64,000 nucleotides of DNA, taken from positions 30,196 through 94,195 of the forward strand of contig NZ_KZ559475.1 in NCBI RefSeq assembly GCF_002850745.1. The letters run 5' to 3'. This document shows, one piece after another, positions 55,555 to 64,000 of this stretch (position 1 is its first letter; each line of letters begins with the position of its first letter). Under the pieces are notes generated by a model. That model made no database searches. It had not been told where the DNA came from and saw only the letters and a list, made by a program, of their open reading frames with translations. Both the position numbers and the translations under genes were made by a program. This DNA comes from Nonomuraea indica. Lineage in GTDB: Bacteria; Actinomycetota; Actinomycetes; Streptosporangiales; Streptosporangiaceae.

Positions 55555-55748
55555 CCTGATCTTGCTGCGCAACGTGGAGCGACTTTGACAGGATGCGTTG
55601 ATGGTATGGCTGCCGGGACTTCCGTCCGCGCATGCCCATCGCCGATGATGTACAGCAGGATCCGGTCGCCCGGAGCCGCGCTACGCCGATACACAGTTAT
55701 GGAGATGTGCCGCGTGGGAGACCCTGGCACGCGACGGAGGTGCCGAGC
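55555..55748. other. Intergenic region upstream of the SpoIIE-type phosphatase
   Basis: A consensus -35 TTGACA is present near 55591, but the nearest good -10-like hexamer TATGGC is only 14 bp away, so the promoter is uncertain. No gene is recognised. Confidence 0.35.
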
Positions 55749-57842
55749 ATGAGCGCCGAGACCTCCGTTCCCCGTCCCCGGGAGTCGGATGTGGACATCT
55801 CAGACTCCGCCCTGTTCAAGGGCCTGCTTTCCGAGGCGCAGTTCGCCTTCGCCTTCCTCGAGCCCGACGGCCGCCTCCAGCGGGCCAACGACGTGTTCAG
55901 CGACGTCGTCGGCGTGCCCGCCGACCGGCTGGCCGGCCGCGCCCCGGCCGAGGCCCTCGCGGCCGACCTGGCGCAGGTCGTCACCCACGCGGTGCAGGGC
56001 GTCGTCGAGAGCGACGCGCCGGTCACCGAGAGCCGGGTACGGGTGCGCACGCCCGAGGGCGAGACCCGCCACTGGTCGCTGTCGTTCTCGCCGGTCCACG
56101 ACGACGCGGGCGAGCTGCGGGCCGTGGCGCTCATCGGCATGGACGTGACCGAGAGCCGCCAGACCGAGGAGGACCTGCGCCGCAGCGAGGAGCGCTACCG
56201 CTCGCTGGTCGAGGCGCAGTCGCAGCTGGTCTGGATCACCTCGCCCACCGGCACCGTGGTCGAGGACGCGCCGCAGTGGCGCGCCATCACCGGCCAGGGC
56301 CTGGAGGAGTACCTCGCGCACGGCTGGCTCGACGTGGTGCACCCGGAGGAGCGCCAGCAGACCGAGGAGGCCTGGAAGGAGGCGCTGCGCGGCCGCACCA
56401 TGTTCGAGTGGAACTACCGGGTGCGCACCCGCGCCAGCGGCTACCGCCACTTCGAGGTGCGCGCCGTGCCCATCATCCGGCACGGCCGGGTGGTCGAGTG
56501 GGTGGGCGCCAACACCGACGTCACGCCGCAGCGCGAGGCCGAGGAGATGCGCGGCAGGCTGACCGACCAGCTCGGCGCCGCGGCCCTGCGCACGGCCCGC
56601 CTGCAGGGCGCCACCGCGATGCTGGCCGAGGCCCTCACGGTCGAGCAGGTGGTGCAGGTCATCATCGACGTGGGCCGCACCGCGCTGGCCGCCGACCGTT
56701 CGGCGGTCGCGCTGCTCGACACCGACCGGGCCGCGCTCAAGCTGGTCAACGGCGAGGGCGTCCCCGAGGCGTCCGGCACGACCGGCGAGGAGATCCCGCT
56801 CTCCCACTCCAGCGTGATGACCATGGCCGTCAACAGCCGGCGGCCGGTGTTCGCCGAGTCGCCCGAGAGCCTGAAGTCGCAGCTGCTGGAGGCGGGCGGC
56901 GACGAGCGGGTGCTCGCCAACTACCTCAGCAACAGCGACGAGCGCGCCTGGGTGGGCCTGCCGCTGCTGGCCGCGGGCCGGGCCCTCGGCGCGCTGCGCT
57001 TCTCGTTCACCCGGCCGCAGAAGATCTCCCAGGAGGACGGCGTCTTCCTGGAGGCGCTGGCCGGGCAGTGCGCGCTCGCCGTCGAGCGGGCGACGCTGTT
57101 CGAGCGCGAGCACCGCACCGCCGAGACGCTGCAGCGCAGCCTGCTGCCCGACCGCCTGCCGGTGATCAAGGGCTTGGAGCTGGCTCAGCGCTTCCGCTCC
57201 GGCAGCCGTCACGTGCAGGTCGGCGGCGACTGGTACGACGCCTTCGTGCTGCAGGACGGCCGGGTCGCGGCCGTCGTCGGCGACGTCATGGGCAAGGGCG
57301 TCAAGGCCGCTGCGGGCATGGGCCGCATCCGCAACGCCATGCGGGCGCTGGCCCTGACCAACCCGCCGCCCGCGGCCGTGCTGACCGGTCTCGACCGGGT
57401 CTTCGACGCCACGGAGGAAGAAGAGCAGGTCACCACCCTGGCCTACATGGTCGTCGAGCCCGTCACCGGCGAGGGCACGCTCGCGCTCGCCGGTCACCCG
57501 CCGCCCGTGCTCGTCTCACCTCAGGGCACGGCCGTGCTGTGCGACGCGCAGCCCGGCACGCCGCTGGGCTGGCCGACCAGCCGCCGGCAGTTCAGGTTCG
57601 TGGTGCCGCCCGGCCACACCGCGGTGCTCTACTCCGACGGTCTGGTGGAGAACCGCAAGCGCGGCCTGGACGCGGGACTCGCGGAGATTTGCAGTGTTGT
57701 GACCGAAGCGCCGCCCGAGGTCGTGAGAAGTCCGCACATGCTGCTGGACTTCCTGGTTGACCGGATGTTGTCGGGATATGAACAAGATGATGACGTTACC
57801 GCCCTGGCCATTCACGTGCCGCCCGCCACGAAGAGTGACTGA
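55749..57842 (+). CDS. PAS-PAS-GAF-SpoIIE (PP2C) serine phosphatase
   Basis: A 697-residue cytoplasmic signalling protein. The order is PAS (about 20-130; FAFAFLEPDGRLQRANDVFS), PAS/PAC (140-265; EERYRSLVEAQSQLVWITSP), GAF (about 290-450), then SpoIIE/PP2C (475-690) with the metal-binding VGGDWYDAF and VGDVMGKG. Such proteins dephosphorylate anti-sigma-factor antagonists. The ATG at 55749 has GGAGG upstream. It lies just upstream of the principal sigma gene in the same direction; no antagonist or anti-sigma gene is adjacent. Confidence 0.93.
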   Translation: MSAETSVPRPRESDVDISDSALFKGLLSEAQFAFAFLEPDGRLQRANDVFSDVVGVPADRLAGRAPAEALAADLAQVVTHAVQGVVESDAPVTESRVRVRTPEGETRHWSLSFSPVHDDAGELRAVALIGMDVTESRQTEEDLRRSEERYRSLVEAQSQLVWITSPTGTVVEDAPQWRAITGQGLEEYLAHGWLDVVHPEERQQTEEAWKEALRGRTMFEWNYRVRTRASGYRHFEVRAVPIIRHGRVVEWVGANTDVTPQREAEEMRGRLTDQLGAAALRTARLQGATAMLAEALTVEQVVQVIIDVGRTALAADRSAVALLDTDRAALKLVNGEGVPEASGTTGEEIPLSHSSVMTMAVNSRRPVFAESPESLKSQLLEAGGDERVLANYLSNSDERAWVGLPLLAAGRALGALRFSFTRPQKISQEDGVFLEALAGQCALAVERATLFEREHRTAETLQRSLLPDRLPVIKGLELAQRFRSGSRHVQVGGDWYDAFVLQDGRVAAVVGDVMGKGVKAAAGMGRIRNAMRALALTNPPPAAVLTGLDRVFDATEEEEQVTTLAYMVVEPVTGEGTLALAGHPPPVLVSPQGTAVLCDAQPGTPLGWPTSRRQFRFVVPPGHTAVLYSDGLVENRKRGLDAGLAEICSVVTEAPPEVVRSPHMLLDFLVDRMLSGYEQDDDVTALAIHVPPATKSD

Positions 57843-58084
57843 ATGAAACAGTCATAAGGGTTGCTTTCGGGTATCAGTGGCGCGCTTACGTACGCACTAC
57901 TGTCTGGGTCGGCCTAGGGTGGAGGTCAACCGCCGGGAGGTGGCCGTATGGAGCGCGAGGTCGTGCCACAATGCTGGGCAGGTCCGTCGCGGTCCGCACG
58001 GCCTCACCGATCTCCGAGAGAGGCATCAGCCCCCCAGCGGGCATCTGGGTCCATTGTCGCCACGCGTTCGTTCGAGAGGTGTTC

Positions 58085-59725
58085 GTGTCGCCTGCAAGTT
58101 CGACTCGCTCGAAGCCACAAGAGCTGAACGAGCCCGTCATTCAGCGACTGCTCGAGCGTGGGCGCTCGCAGGGTTTCCTCGAGTCCGAGGATGTCCGCCA
58201 GGCCTTCGAGGAGGCGGACATCCCCATGTCGCACGCCGCCGCGTTCTTGCGGAACCTCAGCAAAGAGGGCGTGACCGTGGTGGTGACCGCCGCGGATTCG
58301 GCTGCGCCGAAGAAGTCTCGTGGTCCAGCAAAGCGCCGCACTGCCGCCCCCGTCAAGACCAAGGCCGCAGCGGCCGCCAAGGAGCAGAAGCCCGAGACCG
58401 TGACCGCGGTCGTGGGCACCGCCGAGGCCGAGCCCGCTGCCAAGAAGCCGGTCCCCGCCAAGAAGGCCGCCCCGGCGGCCAAGAAGGCGGCGCCGCCCGC
58501 CAAGAAGGCCAAGCCCGAAGCCGCTGGGCCTGCCGAGACCAAGCCGAAGCCCGTCGACGGCGTGGACGACGACGAGGACATCGAGCTCGACGGTGACGTG
58601 GAGCTGGAGGACCTCGAGGACATCGCCATCGACGACGACGAGATCGTCGCCGAGGCCGAGTCGGAGTCCGACGACGACTCCGACTCCGACGACGAGCCCA
58701 AGGCCGCCGACGTGGCCGCCACCGTCGCGACCCAGAAGAGCGAGGACGAGGTCCTCATCCTGTCCGACGACGACGATGACGCCCCGGTCGCGCAGGTCGC
58801 CGCCGCCGGTGCCACCGCCGACCCGGTCAAGGACTACCTCAAGCAGATCGGCAAGGTTCCCCTGCTCAACGCCGAGCAGGAGGTCGAGCTGGCCAAGCGC
58901 ATCGAGGCGGGCCTGTTCGCCGAGGAGCAGCTCGGCAGCCCCGAGGCCGAGAGCCTGCCGGTCGACGTCCGCGCCGAGCTGGAGTGGATCGCCGAGGACG
59001 GCCGCCGCGCCAAGAACCACCTCCTGGAGGCCAACCTCCGTCTGGTGGTCTCGCTGGCCAAGCGCTACACCGGCCGCGGCATGCTGTTCCTGGACCTGAT
59101 CCAGGAGGGCAACCTCGGCCTGATCCGCGCGGTCGAGAAGTTCGACTACACCAAGGGCTACAAGTTCTCCACCTACGCCACGTGGTGGATCCGGCAGGCG
59201 ATCACCCGCGCCATGGCCGACCAGGCGCGGACCATCCGCATCCCGGTCCACATGGTCGAAGTGATCAACAAGCTGGCCCGGGTTCAGCGGCAGATGCTGC
59301 AGGACCTCGGCCGCGAGCCCACGCCCGAGGAGCTGGCCCGCGAGCTGGACATGACGCCCGAGAAGGTCGTCGAGGTCCAGAAGTACGGTCGCGAGCCCAT
59401 CTCGCTGCACACCCCCCTCGGCGAGGAGGGCGACAGCGAGTTCGGCGACCTCATCGAGGACTCCGAGGCCATCGTCCCGGCCGACGCCGTCAGCTTCACG
59501 TTGCTGCAGGAGCAGCTGCACTCCGTTCTCGACACGCTGTCGGAGCGCGAGGCGGGCGTCGTGTCGATGCGGTTCGGCCTCACCGACGGGCAGCCCAAGA
59601 CGCTCGACGAGATCGGCAAGGTCTACGGGGTGACGCGTGAGCGCATCCGGCAGATCGAGTCGAAGACGATGTCCAAGCTGCGCCACCCGTCCCGGTCCCA
59701 GGTGCTGCGCGACTACCTCGACTGA
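58085..59725 (+). CDS. hrdB: Principal RNA polymerase sigma factor, HrdB/SigA type
   Basis: A 546-residue group 1 sigma factor. After a Lys/Ala-rich (AKKAAPAAKKAAPP) and acidic N-terminal extension, region 1.2 begins at DPVKDYLKQIGKVPLL (246). Region 2 has NLRLVVSLAKRYTGRGMLFL and FSTYATWWIRQAITRA, region 3 follows, and region 4 ends with VTRERIRQIESKTMSKLRHP. It directs transcription of housekeeping genes. The GTG at 58085 has GAGAGG upstream. The roughly 240-bp leader suggests complex promoter control. Confidence 0.96.
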   Translation: MSPASSTRSKPQELNEPVIQRLLERGRSQGFLESEDVRQAFEEADIPMSHAAAFLRNLSKEGVTVVVTAADSAAPKKSRGPAKRRTAAPVKTKAAAAAKEQKPETVTAVVGTAEAEPAAKKPVPAKKAAPAAKKAAPPAKKAKPEAAGPAETKPKPVDGVDDDEDIELDGDVELEDLEDIAIDDDEIVAEAESESDDDSDSDDEPKAADVAATVATQKSEDEVLILSDDDDDAPVAQVAAAGATADPVKDYLKQIGKVPLLNAEQEVELAKRIEAGLFAEEQLGSPEAESLPVDVRAELEWIAEDGRRAKNHLLEANLRLVVSLAKRYTGRGMLFLDLIQEGNLGLIRAVEKFDYTKGYKFSTYATWWIRQAITRAMADQARTIRIPVHMVEVINKLARVQRQMLQDLGREPTPEELARELDMTPEKVVEVQKYGREPISLHTPLGEEGDSEFGDLIEDSEAIVPADAVSFTLLQEQLHSVLDTLSEREAGVVSMRFGLTDGQPKTLDEIGKVYGVTRERIRQIESKTMSKLRHPSRSQVLRDYLD

Positions 59726-59743
59726 CCGTCCCGCACGACGCCC

Positions 59744-59774
59744 GAGCCCCGCCCTGCCGCGCAGCGCGGGGCTC
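59744..59774 (+). terminator. hrdB terminator hairpin
   Basis: GAGCCCCGC (59744-59752) pairs perfectly with GCGGGGCTC (59766-59774) around a 13-nt loop, 18 nt after the stop codon. Confidence 0.7.
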
Positions 59775-59964
59775 TCGCGTTCCCGATCCTCCCCACGCCC
59801 TTGCCGCCCTGAAGCTGGTGGACGGCGGGCCCGGACAGCACGCCGGGGCCGGCGTGGCGGCCGCGGGCCCGAGGGCATGCCCGCTTGATCGGAAAGCTCA
59901 CCGGGAGAGCCGGGCAGGTGGTGCTGTCCGGGCCGTCAGGGCGTCGTCCGGGGCGGGACGGTGC

Positions 59965-60699
59965 TCACAGGCGGATGTCGAGCGTCCACGGGCGGGTGGG
60001 CCGGGCAGGGGCCGACAGGTCTACGACGTAGCCCAGCGCGTCCAGGGTCTTGGCCAGCTCGGCGGGGGAGGCGGGGTCGGCGCCGGACTCCAGGAGCGCT
60101 CTGGCGACCTGGCCGCGGGTGGCCTTGGCCATGTGGCTGACCACCTTGCCGTCCTTGAACACCCGTACCGCCACCGACCGGTCGCCCGGCTGCCAGGCCC
60201 CCGCGTACGTGGCCGACCGCAGGTCGACCACCAGCCCCGGGAGCGGATCGAGCTGCTTCGTCACCAGCGGGCGCCAGAAGGCGGCCAGCCCGCCGAGCGG
60301 AGGCAGGTTGACGCCCATGGACAGCCGGTACGGCGGCACGCGGTCGGTGATCCGCAGCACGCCCCACAGCCCCGAGAAGACCAGCACCGACTCCTCGGCC
60401 CGCCGCCTGGCCTCGCCGTCCAGGGTGCCGAGGCCGAGGTTGTCGTACAGGACGCCGGTGTAAAGCTCGGCCGCGGGCAGCGTGGCGGCCGTCTGGAGCA
60501 CCAGGTTTTTGGCGAGCTCGCCGGCCAGGCCCGGGCTCAGCCCCAGCACCTCCAGGGCGTCACGCCGCCGGGACGCTTTGGCGAGCGCGGTGCGCACCCG
60601 CTTGCGCGGCCGGTCGAGCGCCGGGAAGGAGAGATCGCCCAGGGGAGGGCCACCGCCTTCGGACGCCTTGCCCTCGGACGGCGGCAACAGAATCAGCAC
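59965..60699 (-). CDS. yaaA: YaaA-family peroxide stress protein
   Basis: A 244-residue member of the YaaA (DUF328/UPF0246) family: LILLPPSEGKASEGGG at the start, then ELYTGVLYDNLGL and VFSGLWGVLRITDRVPPYRL, all diagnostic. In E. coli YaaA limits free iron during peroxide stress; its role in actinomycetes is untested. The GTG start at 60699 fits the family N-terminus. It is divergent from the GNAT gene. Confidence 0.88.
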   Translation of the reverse strand: MLILLPPSEGKASEGGGPPLGDLSFPALDRPRKRVRTALAKASRRRDALEVLGLSPGLAGELAKNLVLQTAATLPAAELYTGVLYDNLGLGTLDGEARRRAEESVLVFSGLWGVLRITDRVPPYRLSMGVNLPPLGGLAAFWRPLVTKQLDPLPGLVVDLRSATYAGAWQPGDRSVAVRVFKDGKVVSHMAKATRGQVARALLESGADPASPAELAKTLDALGYVVDLSAPARPTRPWTLDIRL

Positions 60700-60785
60700 G
60701 GCCCCATTGTCCCAGGCCAGCCCGCCGCGTCGGCCACGGCCTCCCGTCCGCGCGGCCCGCTCCCCGCGCGACGGAGCGGGGTGGC

Positions 60786-60791
60786 TAGGCT
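60786..60791 (+). promoter_or_regulatory. -10 TAGGCT for a leaderless GNAT transcript
   Basis: TAGGCT ends 7 nt before the GTG at 60799, and no Shine-Dalgarno is present. This supports a leaderless start at 60799 rather than the in-frame GTG at 60781. Confidence 0.45.
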
Positions 60792-60798
60792 CCTGTGG

Positions 60799-61491
60799 GT
60801 GAACGTCGACCTCCTCGTCCACGAGGCCTGGCCCGCGTACGAGCAGCGGCGGCACGGCGGCTGGATCCTCCGGTACGCGGGCGGGGTCACCAAGCGGGCC
60901 AACTCGGTCCTCGCGCTGGACGTCCCCGCCGACCTGGACGCGGCCATCGGCGTCGCCGAGGACTTCTACGCCTCCCGAGGCCGGCGCTGCGTGTTCGCGG
61001 TGGGGGCCGCCCCGGAGCTGGACGCCGCGCTGGAGGCCAGGGGATACGCTCTCGTCGACCCCACCGTCGTCATGACGGGCCCCGGCGGGTCGCCGGAGCC
61101 CGAGCACGAGGTGCGCGTCGAGGACCGTCCGTGGCCCGCGTGGCTGCGGGCGTGGTGGTCCGTGGACGGCCGCTACGGCAGCGGGCTGGAGGAGGCCGAG
61201 CGCATCTGCACCGGCGTGCCCGCCTGGTACGCCGCCGTGGAGGAGGACGGCGTGCCACTGGCGGTGGGGCGCGGTGTGCCGCAGGGGGACACCCTGGGCG
61301 TCTACTGCATGGCGACCCTGCCGCGGGCGCGCCGCCGCGGGCTGGCCCGCAGCGTTCTGCGCGCTCTCGTGCGTCAAGGCGGGACCCGCTCGGCCTACCT
61401 CGTCACCACCACGTCCAACGTGGCCGCGCAGGCGTTGTACAGGAGTGAGGGCTTCGAGATCCGGGGCGGCTACCACTACCGGATCCGCTGA
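60799..61491 (+). CDS. GNAT-family N-acetyltransferase
   Basis: A 230-residue GNAT acetyltransferase. The acetyl-CoA loop is ATLPRARRRGLARSVLRALV (about 172-191), and TTSNVAAQALYRSEGFEIRG forms the C-terminal strand. The N-terminal 100 residues (HEAWPAYEQRRHGGWILRYA) form a degenerate first GNAT half. The acetylated substrate is unknown. The start follows the leaderless -10 above. Confidence 0.87.
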   Translation: MNVDLLVHEAWPAYEQRRHGGWILRYAGGVTKRANSVLALDVPADLDAAIGVAEDFYASRGRRCVFAVGAAPELDAALEARGYALVDPTVVMTGPGGSPEPEHEVRVEDRPWPAWLRAWWSVDGRYGSGLEEAERICTGVPAWYAAVEEDGVPLAVGRGVPQGDTLGVYCMATLPRARRRGLARSVLRALVRQGGTRSAYLVTTTSNVAAQALYRSEGFEIRGGYHYRIR

Positions 61492-61527
61492 CCCGGCCGG
61501 CCGCGTCTCGGCCCCTCGGGCGGGAAG

Positions 61528-61623
61528 GCCGAACGCGGGACGAGAACGCGGGACGAGAGCCGAACACGGGACGAGAGCCGAGTCCGGGACGAGAGCCGAA
61601 CGCGCGGCGGAGCCGAACCCGGG
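61528..61623. repeat. 18-bp degenerate tandem repeats
   Basis: Units of GCCGAACACGGGACGAGA and variants begin at 61528, 61559 and 61577, with shortened copies at 61546, 61595 and 61612. They sit in the convergent space between the GNAT and DUF7455-like genes. Confidence 0.9.
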
Positions 61624-61655
61624 CGGGCGGAATGTCGAAGGTGGGTGGGAATGCT

Positions 61656-61690
61656 GAACGGCGGTCACGGGCATGCCGCGACCGCCGTTC
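61656..61690. terminator. Strong bidirectional terminator hairpin
   Basis: GAACGGCGGTC (61656-61666) pairs perfectly with GACCGCCGTTC (61680-61690). It lies between the convergent GNAT and DUF7455-like genes. Confidence 0.7.
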
Positions 61691-61735
61691 GACGCTTGTG
61701 CGATATGTGGTTATCTCATCACGACCAGCGCGGTG

Positions 61736-61966
61736 TCAGCGCTCGTCGTTGCGGGCAATGGAAGGGGTTTCGCTGAGCCGAGCCGACTCGTCCAGGATGT
61801 CGGCGCCCTTTTCGCGCAGTGCCGCGATGTGCTGACGCCCGTGGTGGGCGCAGAACAGCAGCTCCCCACCCACGGGCAGGGTCGCGCGAATGTAGGCCTG
61901 GGCGCCGCAACGGTCGCAGCGGTCGAGGGCCGTCAGCGGCTTAACGGGGGCGAGAGCTCCAGTCAC
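61736..61966 (-). CDS. DUF7455-like small zinc-binding protein
   Basis: A 76-residue protein with Cys17-x-x-Cys20 (DRCDRCGAQAY) and CAHHG (Cys39, His41/42), a likely zinc site. The family is conserved beside the principal sigma and parE genes in actinomycetes; the function is unknown. The GTG start has AAAGG upstream. It is divergent from parE. Confidence 0.8.
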   Translation of the reverse strand: MTGALAPVKPLTALDRCDRCGAQAYIRATLPVGGELLFCAHHGRQHIAALREKGADILDESARLSETPSIARNDER

Positions 61967-62083
61967 GTATCGCCTTTCGGGTCACCCCCGCCGAAGCGAG
62001 GATCTGGCGTCAGTCACTTGGAACAACATCTAACCGGACGTGGACGTTCCCAACCGCCCCCTCGCTACGCCGAGAGCGGAATG

Positions 62084-62105
62084 TGTCCGAAAGTAATGAC
62101 GGACA
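62084..62105. promoter_or_regulatory. Inverted repeat in the DUF7455-parE intergenic region
   Basis: TGTCCG (62084-62089) and CGGACA (62100-62105) are perfect inverted copies separated by 10 nt. They lie centrally between divergent genes, so this could be an operator or a hairpin. Confidence 0.35.
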
Positions 62106-62212
62106 GCCGCCCGGTAACGGCAAACGTGACGGCATGGCAAGCTTGTACGCGCGCGCAGGGGAAGAACGGTAAGCTACGCACTGGTGTTCGATGCTAGACC
62201 AGAGGAGCTGGA

Positions 62213-64000
62213 GTGACGCTAGTCGAGGCGGGTTACACGGCTCGTCACCTGTCGGTGCTTGAGGGCCTCGAAGCGGTCCGCAAGCGGCCCGGCATGTACA
62301 TCGGGTCCACCGACAGCCGCGGGCTCATGCACTGCCTCTGGGAGATCGTGGACAACGGCGTCGACGAGGCGCTGGCGGGCCACTGCGACCGCATCGAGGT
62401 CGAGCTGTACGCCGACGGGTCCATCGAGGTGCGCGACAACGGCCGGGGCATCCCGGTCGACGTCGAGCCCAAGAGCGGTCTGGCCGGTGTCGAGCTCGTC
62501 TACACCAAGCTCCACGCGGGCGGCAAGTTCGGCGGCGGCTCCTACGGCGCGTCCGGCGGCCTGCACGGCGTCGGCGCCTCCGTGGTCAACGCCCTGTCGG
62601 CGCGCCTCGACGTGGAGGTCGACCGCGACGGGCGGGTGCACGAGATCAGCTTCCGCCGCGGCGTTCCCGGCGTGTTCGACGGCGACGGGCCGACCGCGAA
62701 GTTCCGCAAGAAGTCGGGGCTGCGCGAGGGCGGCAAGCTGGCCGCCGACGTCACGGGCACCCGTGTCCGCTTCTGGGCCGACAAGCAGATCTTCCTGCCC
62801 GACGCCGAGGTGTCGCTCGACGAGATCCACGTCCGGCTGCGCCAGACCGCCTTCCTGGTGCCCGGCCTCACCCTCGTGGTCGTCGACAGCAGGCACGAGG
62901 AGCGCGTCACGGAGGAGTTCCGCTTCGACGGCGGCATCTCCGAGTTCACCGACTTCCTCGCCCGCGACGAGGCCGTCTGCGACGTGCTGCGCCTGCAGGG
63001 CGTCGGCCACTTCCACGAGACCGTGCCCATCCTCGACGACCAGGGTCACATGACCCCCACCGAGGTGCAGCGCGAGCTGACCGTCGACGTGGCGGTGCGC
63101 TGGGGCAAGGGCTACGAGTCCACCGTCCGCTCGTTCGTCAACGTCATCTCCACCCCCAAGGGCGGCACCCACCTGACGGGCTTCGAACGCGGGCTGGTCC
63201 GCACGATCAACGAGCAGCTGCGCGAGACCCGCCTGCTCAAGAACGGCGACGACCCGGTCACCAAGGAGGACATCCACGAGGGCCTGACCGCCGTGGTGAC
63301 CGTCCGGGTGCCCGAGCCGCAGTTCGAGGGCCAGACCAAGGAGGTGCTCGGCACCTCCGCGGCGACCCGCATCGTCTCCCACGTGGTCAGCCGCGAGCTC
63401 AAGGAGCTGTTCGCCAACCCGCCGCGCGGCTTCAAGCAGCCGCTGCGCGCCGTGCTGGAGAAGATCGTCGCCGCCGCCAAGGCACGCATCGCCGCCCGCG
63501 AGCACCGCGACAACCAGCGCCGCAAGAGCGCCCTCGAAAACTCCGCGTTGCCGGCCAAGCTCGTCGACTGCCGAAGCGACGACGTCGACCGCAGCGAGCT
63601 GTTCATCGTGGAGGGTGACTCGGCGCTCGGCACGGCCAAGCTGGCCCGCGACTCGGAGTTCCAGGCGTTGCTGCCGATCCGCGGCAAGATCCTCAACGTC
63701 CAGAAGGCGTCGATGAGCGACATGCTCAAGAACGCCGAGTGCGCCGCCATCATCCAGGTGGTGGGGGCCGGGTCCGGCCGCTCGTTCGACATCGACGCCG
63801 CCCGCTACGGCAAGGTCATCCTCATGGCCGACGCCGACGTCGACGGCGCCCACATCCGGTGCCTGCTCTTAACGCTGTTCCACCGCTACATGCGGCCCAT
63901 GGTCGAGGCCGGCCGCGTCTTCGCCGCCGTCCCGCCGCTGCACCGCATCGAGCTCACCAACCCGGGCCGGGGCAAGGAGAAGTACATCTACTGCTACTCC
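62213..64000 (+). CDS. parE: DNA topoisomerase IV subunit B (ParE/GyrB family), partial
   Basis: An open frame of 596 codons that runs off the right edge. The GHKL ATPase domain has GLEAVRKRPGMYIGSTDSRG, WEIVDNGVDEALAG, DNGRGIPVD and LHGVGASVVN. The transducer domain and the TOPRIM domain follow, with VEGDSALGTAK (EGDSA at 467-471) and DADVDGAHIR (540-549). It unlinks daughter chromosomes with ParA/ParC-type partners. ParE rather than GyrB is chosen from its place beside the principal sigma gene, as in Streptomyces. The GTG at 62213 has GAGGAG upstream, and TAAGCT (62170-62175) may be the -10. Confidence 0.93.
   Translation, partial: MTLVEAGYTARHLSVLEGLEAVRKRPGMYIGSTDSRGLMHCLWEIVDNGVDEALAGHCDRIEVELYADGSIEVRDNGRGIPVDVEPKSGLAGVELVYTKLHAGGKFGGGSYGASGGLHGVGASVVNALSARLDVEVDRDGRVHEISFRRGVPGVFDGDGPTAKFRKKSGLREGGKLAADVTGTRVRFWADKQIFLPDAEVSLDEIHVRLRQTAFLVPGLTLVVVDSRHEERVTEEFRFDGGISEFTDFLARDEAVCDVLRLQGVGHFHETVPILDDQGHMTPTEVQRELTVDVAVRWGKGYESTVRSFVNVISTPKGGTHLTGFERGLVRTINEQLRETRLLKNGDDPVTKEDIHEGLTAVVTVRVPEPQFEGQTKEVLGTSAATRIVSHVVSRELKELFANPPRGFKQPLRAVLEKIVAAAKARIAAREHRDNQRRKSALENSALPAKLVDCRSDDVDRSELFIVEGDSALGTAKLARDSEFQALLPIRGKILNVQKASMSDMLKNAECAAIIQVVGAGSGRSFDIDAARYGKVILMADADVDGAHIRCLLLTLFHRYMRPMVEAGRVFAAVPPLHRIELTNPGRGKEKYIYCYS

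Noticed and set aside
57843..58084. Short upstream ORF or structured leader before hrdB
   Set aside because: A short ATG frame begins near 57948, but I see no matching stem, conserved peptide or convincing ribosome-binding site, so it is not reported as a feature.

Overview
The window is very GC-rich (about 72%) DNA from a filamentous actinomycete. The best fit is the Streptosporangiales (Nonomuraea-like), although genus is an inference. Supporting gene content: the lexA / nrdR-nrdJ neighbourhood with a B12-dependent ribonucleotide reductase, an F420-type luciferase-fold oxidoreductase, a tricorn-type protease, a spore-associated-protein-like secreted protein, a PAS-GAF-SpoIIE phosphatase, and an HrdB-type principal sigma factor followed by a DUF7455-like protein and ParE. 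No tRNA, rRNA, insertion sequence, prophage, attachment site, origin or CRISPR array was recognised.

Layout. 1-3.2 kb: the N-terminus of a Pro/Ser/Trp-rich protein on the minus strand (probably ComEA-like), then a leucine leader peptide with attenuator hairpins and leuS. 3.2-10.6 kb: F420-type oxidoreductase, DoxX-like membrane protein, tricorn protease, the scar of a YCII/ECF-sigma pair, a hemerythrin-like protein, a 19-unit 15-bp repeat array and a PatB-type lyase. 10.8-19.6 kb: lexA with SOS boxes, a low-complexity region with a possible DivS-like protein, a hydrolase/TetR divergent pair, and nrdR-nrdJ behind candidate NrdR boxes. 19.7-30 kb: mixed accessory genes, including a BRCT/beta-propeller protein, a VOC-hydrolase pair with an AraC regulator, PPOX enzymes, a PrsW-like protease, an AhpD-like protein, a SapA-like secreted protein and transporters. 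29.7-34.2 kb: an iron-siderophore uptake operon under an IdeR/DmdR-type iron box. 34.3-44 kb: an orphan WXG-type protein with a ParB-like C-terminus, EamA, a DoxX/MFS pair, and a TPR-membrane protein followed by a membrane-anchored double CbxX-type AAA+ ATPase. 44-49.8 kb: a complete oligopeptide ABC transporter operon (B, C, fused D-F, A). 49.8-55.6 kb: AlkZ-like, PhzF, PxpA, a conserved hypothetical and an HhH-GPD repair protein. 55.7-64 kb: SpoIIE-type phosphatase, principal sigma factor, YaaA, GNAT, DUF7455-like protein and parE, which runs off the window.

How the genes work together. Four regulatory circuits can be read from sequence: leucine attenuation of leuS, SOS control at lexA, NrdR control of nrdRJ, and iron control of the uptake operon. 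DNA maintenance genes recur (lexA, nrdJ, HhH-GPD, AlkZ-like, parE). Two features stand out. Short tandem repeats, mostly with periods divisible by three, sit at gene ends, inside linkers and between genes. Several genes have a TAnnnT-like -10 hexamer only 6-7 nt before the start codon and lack a clear Shine-Dalgarno, which suggests leaderless mRNAs. The most interesting candidate systems are the split EccA-like TPR + AAA pair near the orphan WXG/ParB-like toxin, and the leuS leader.
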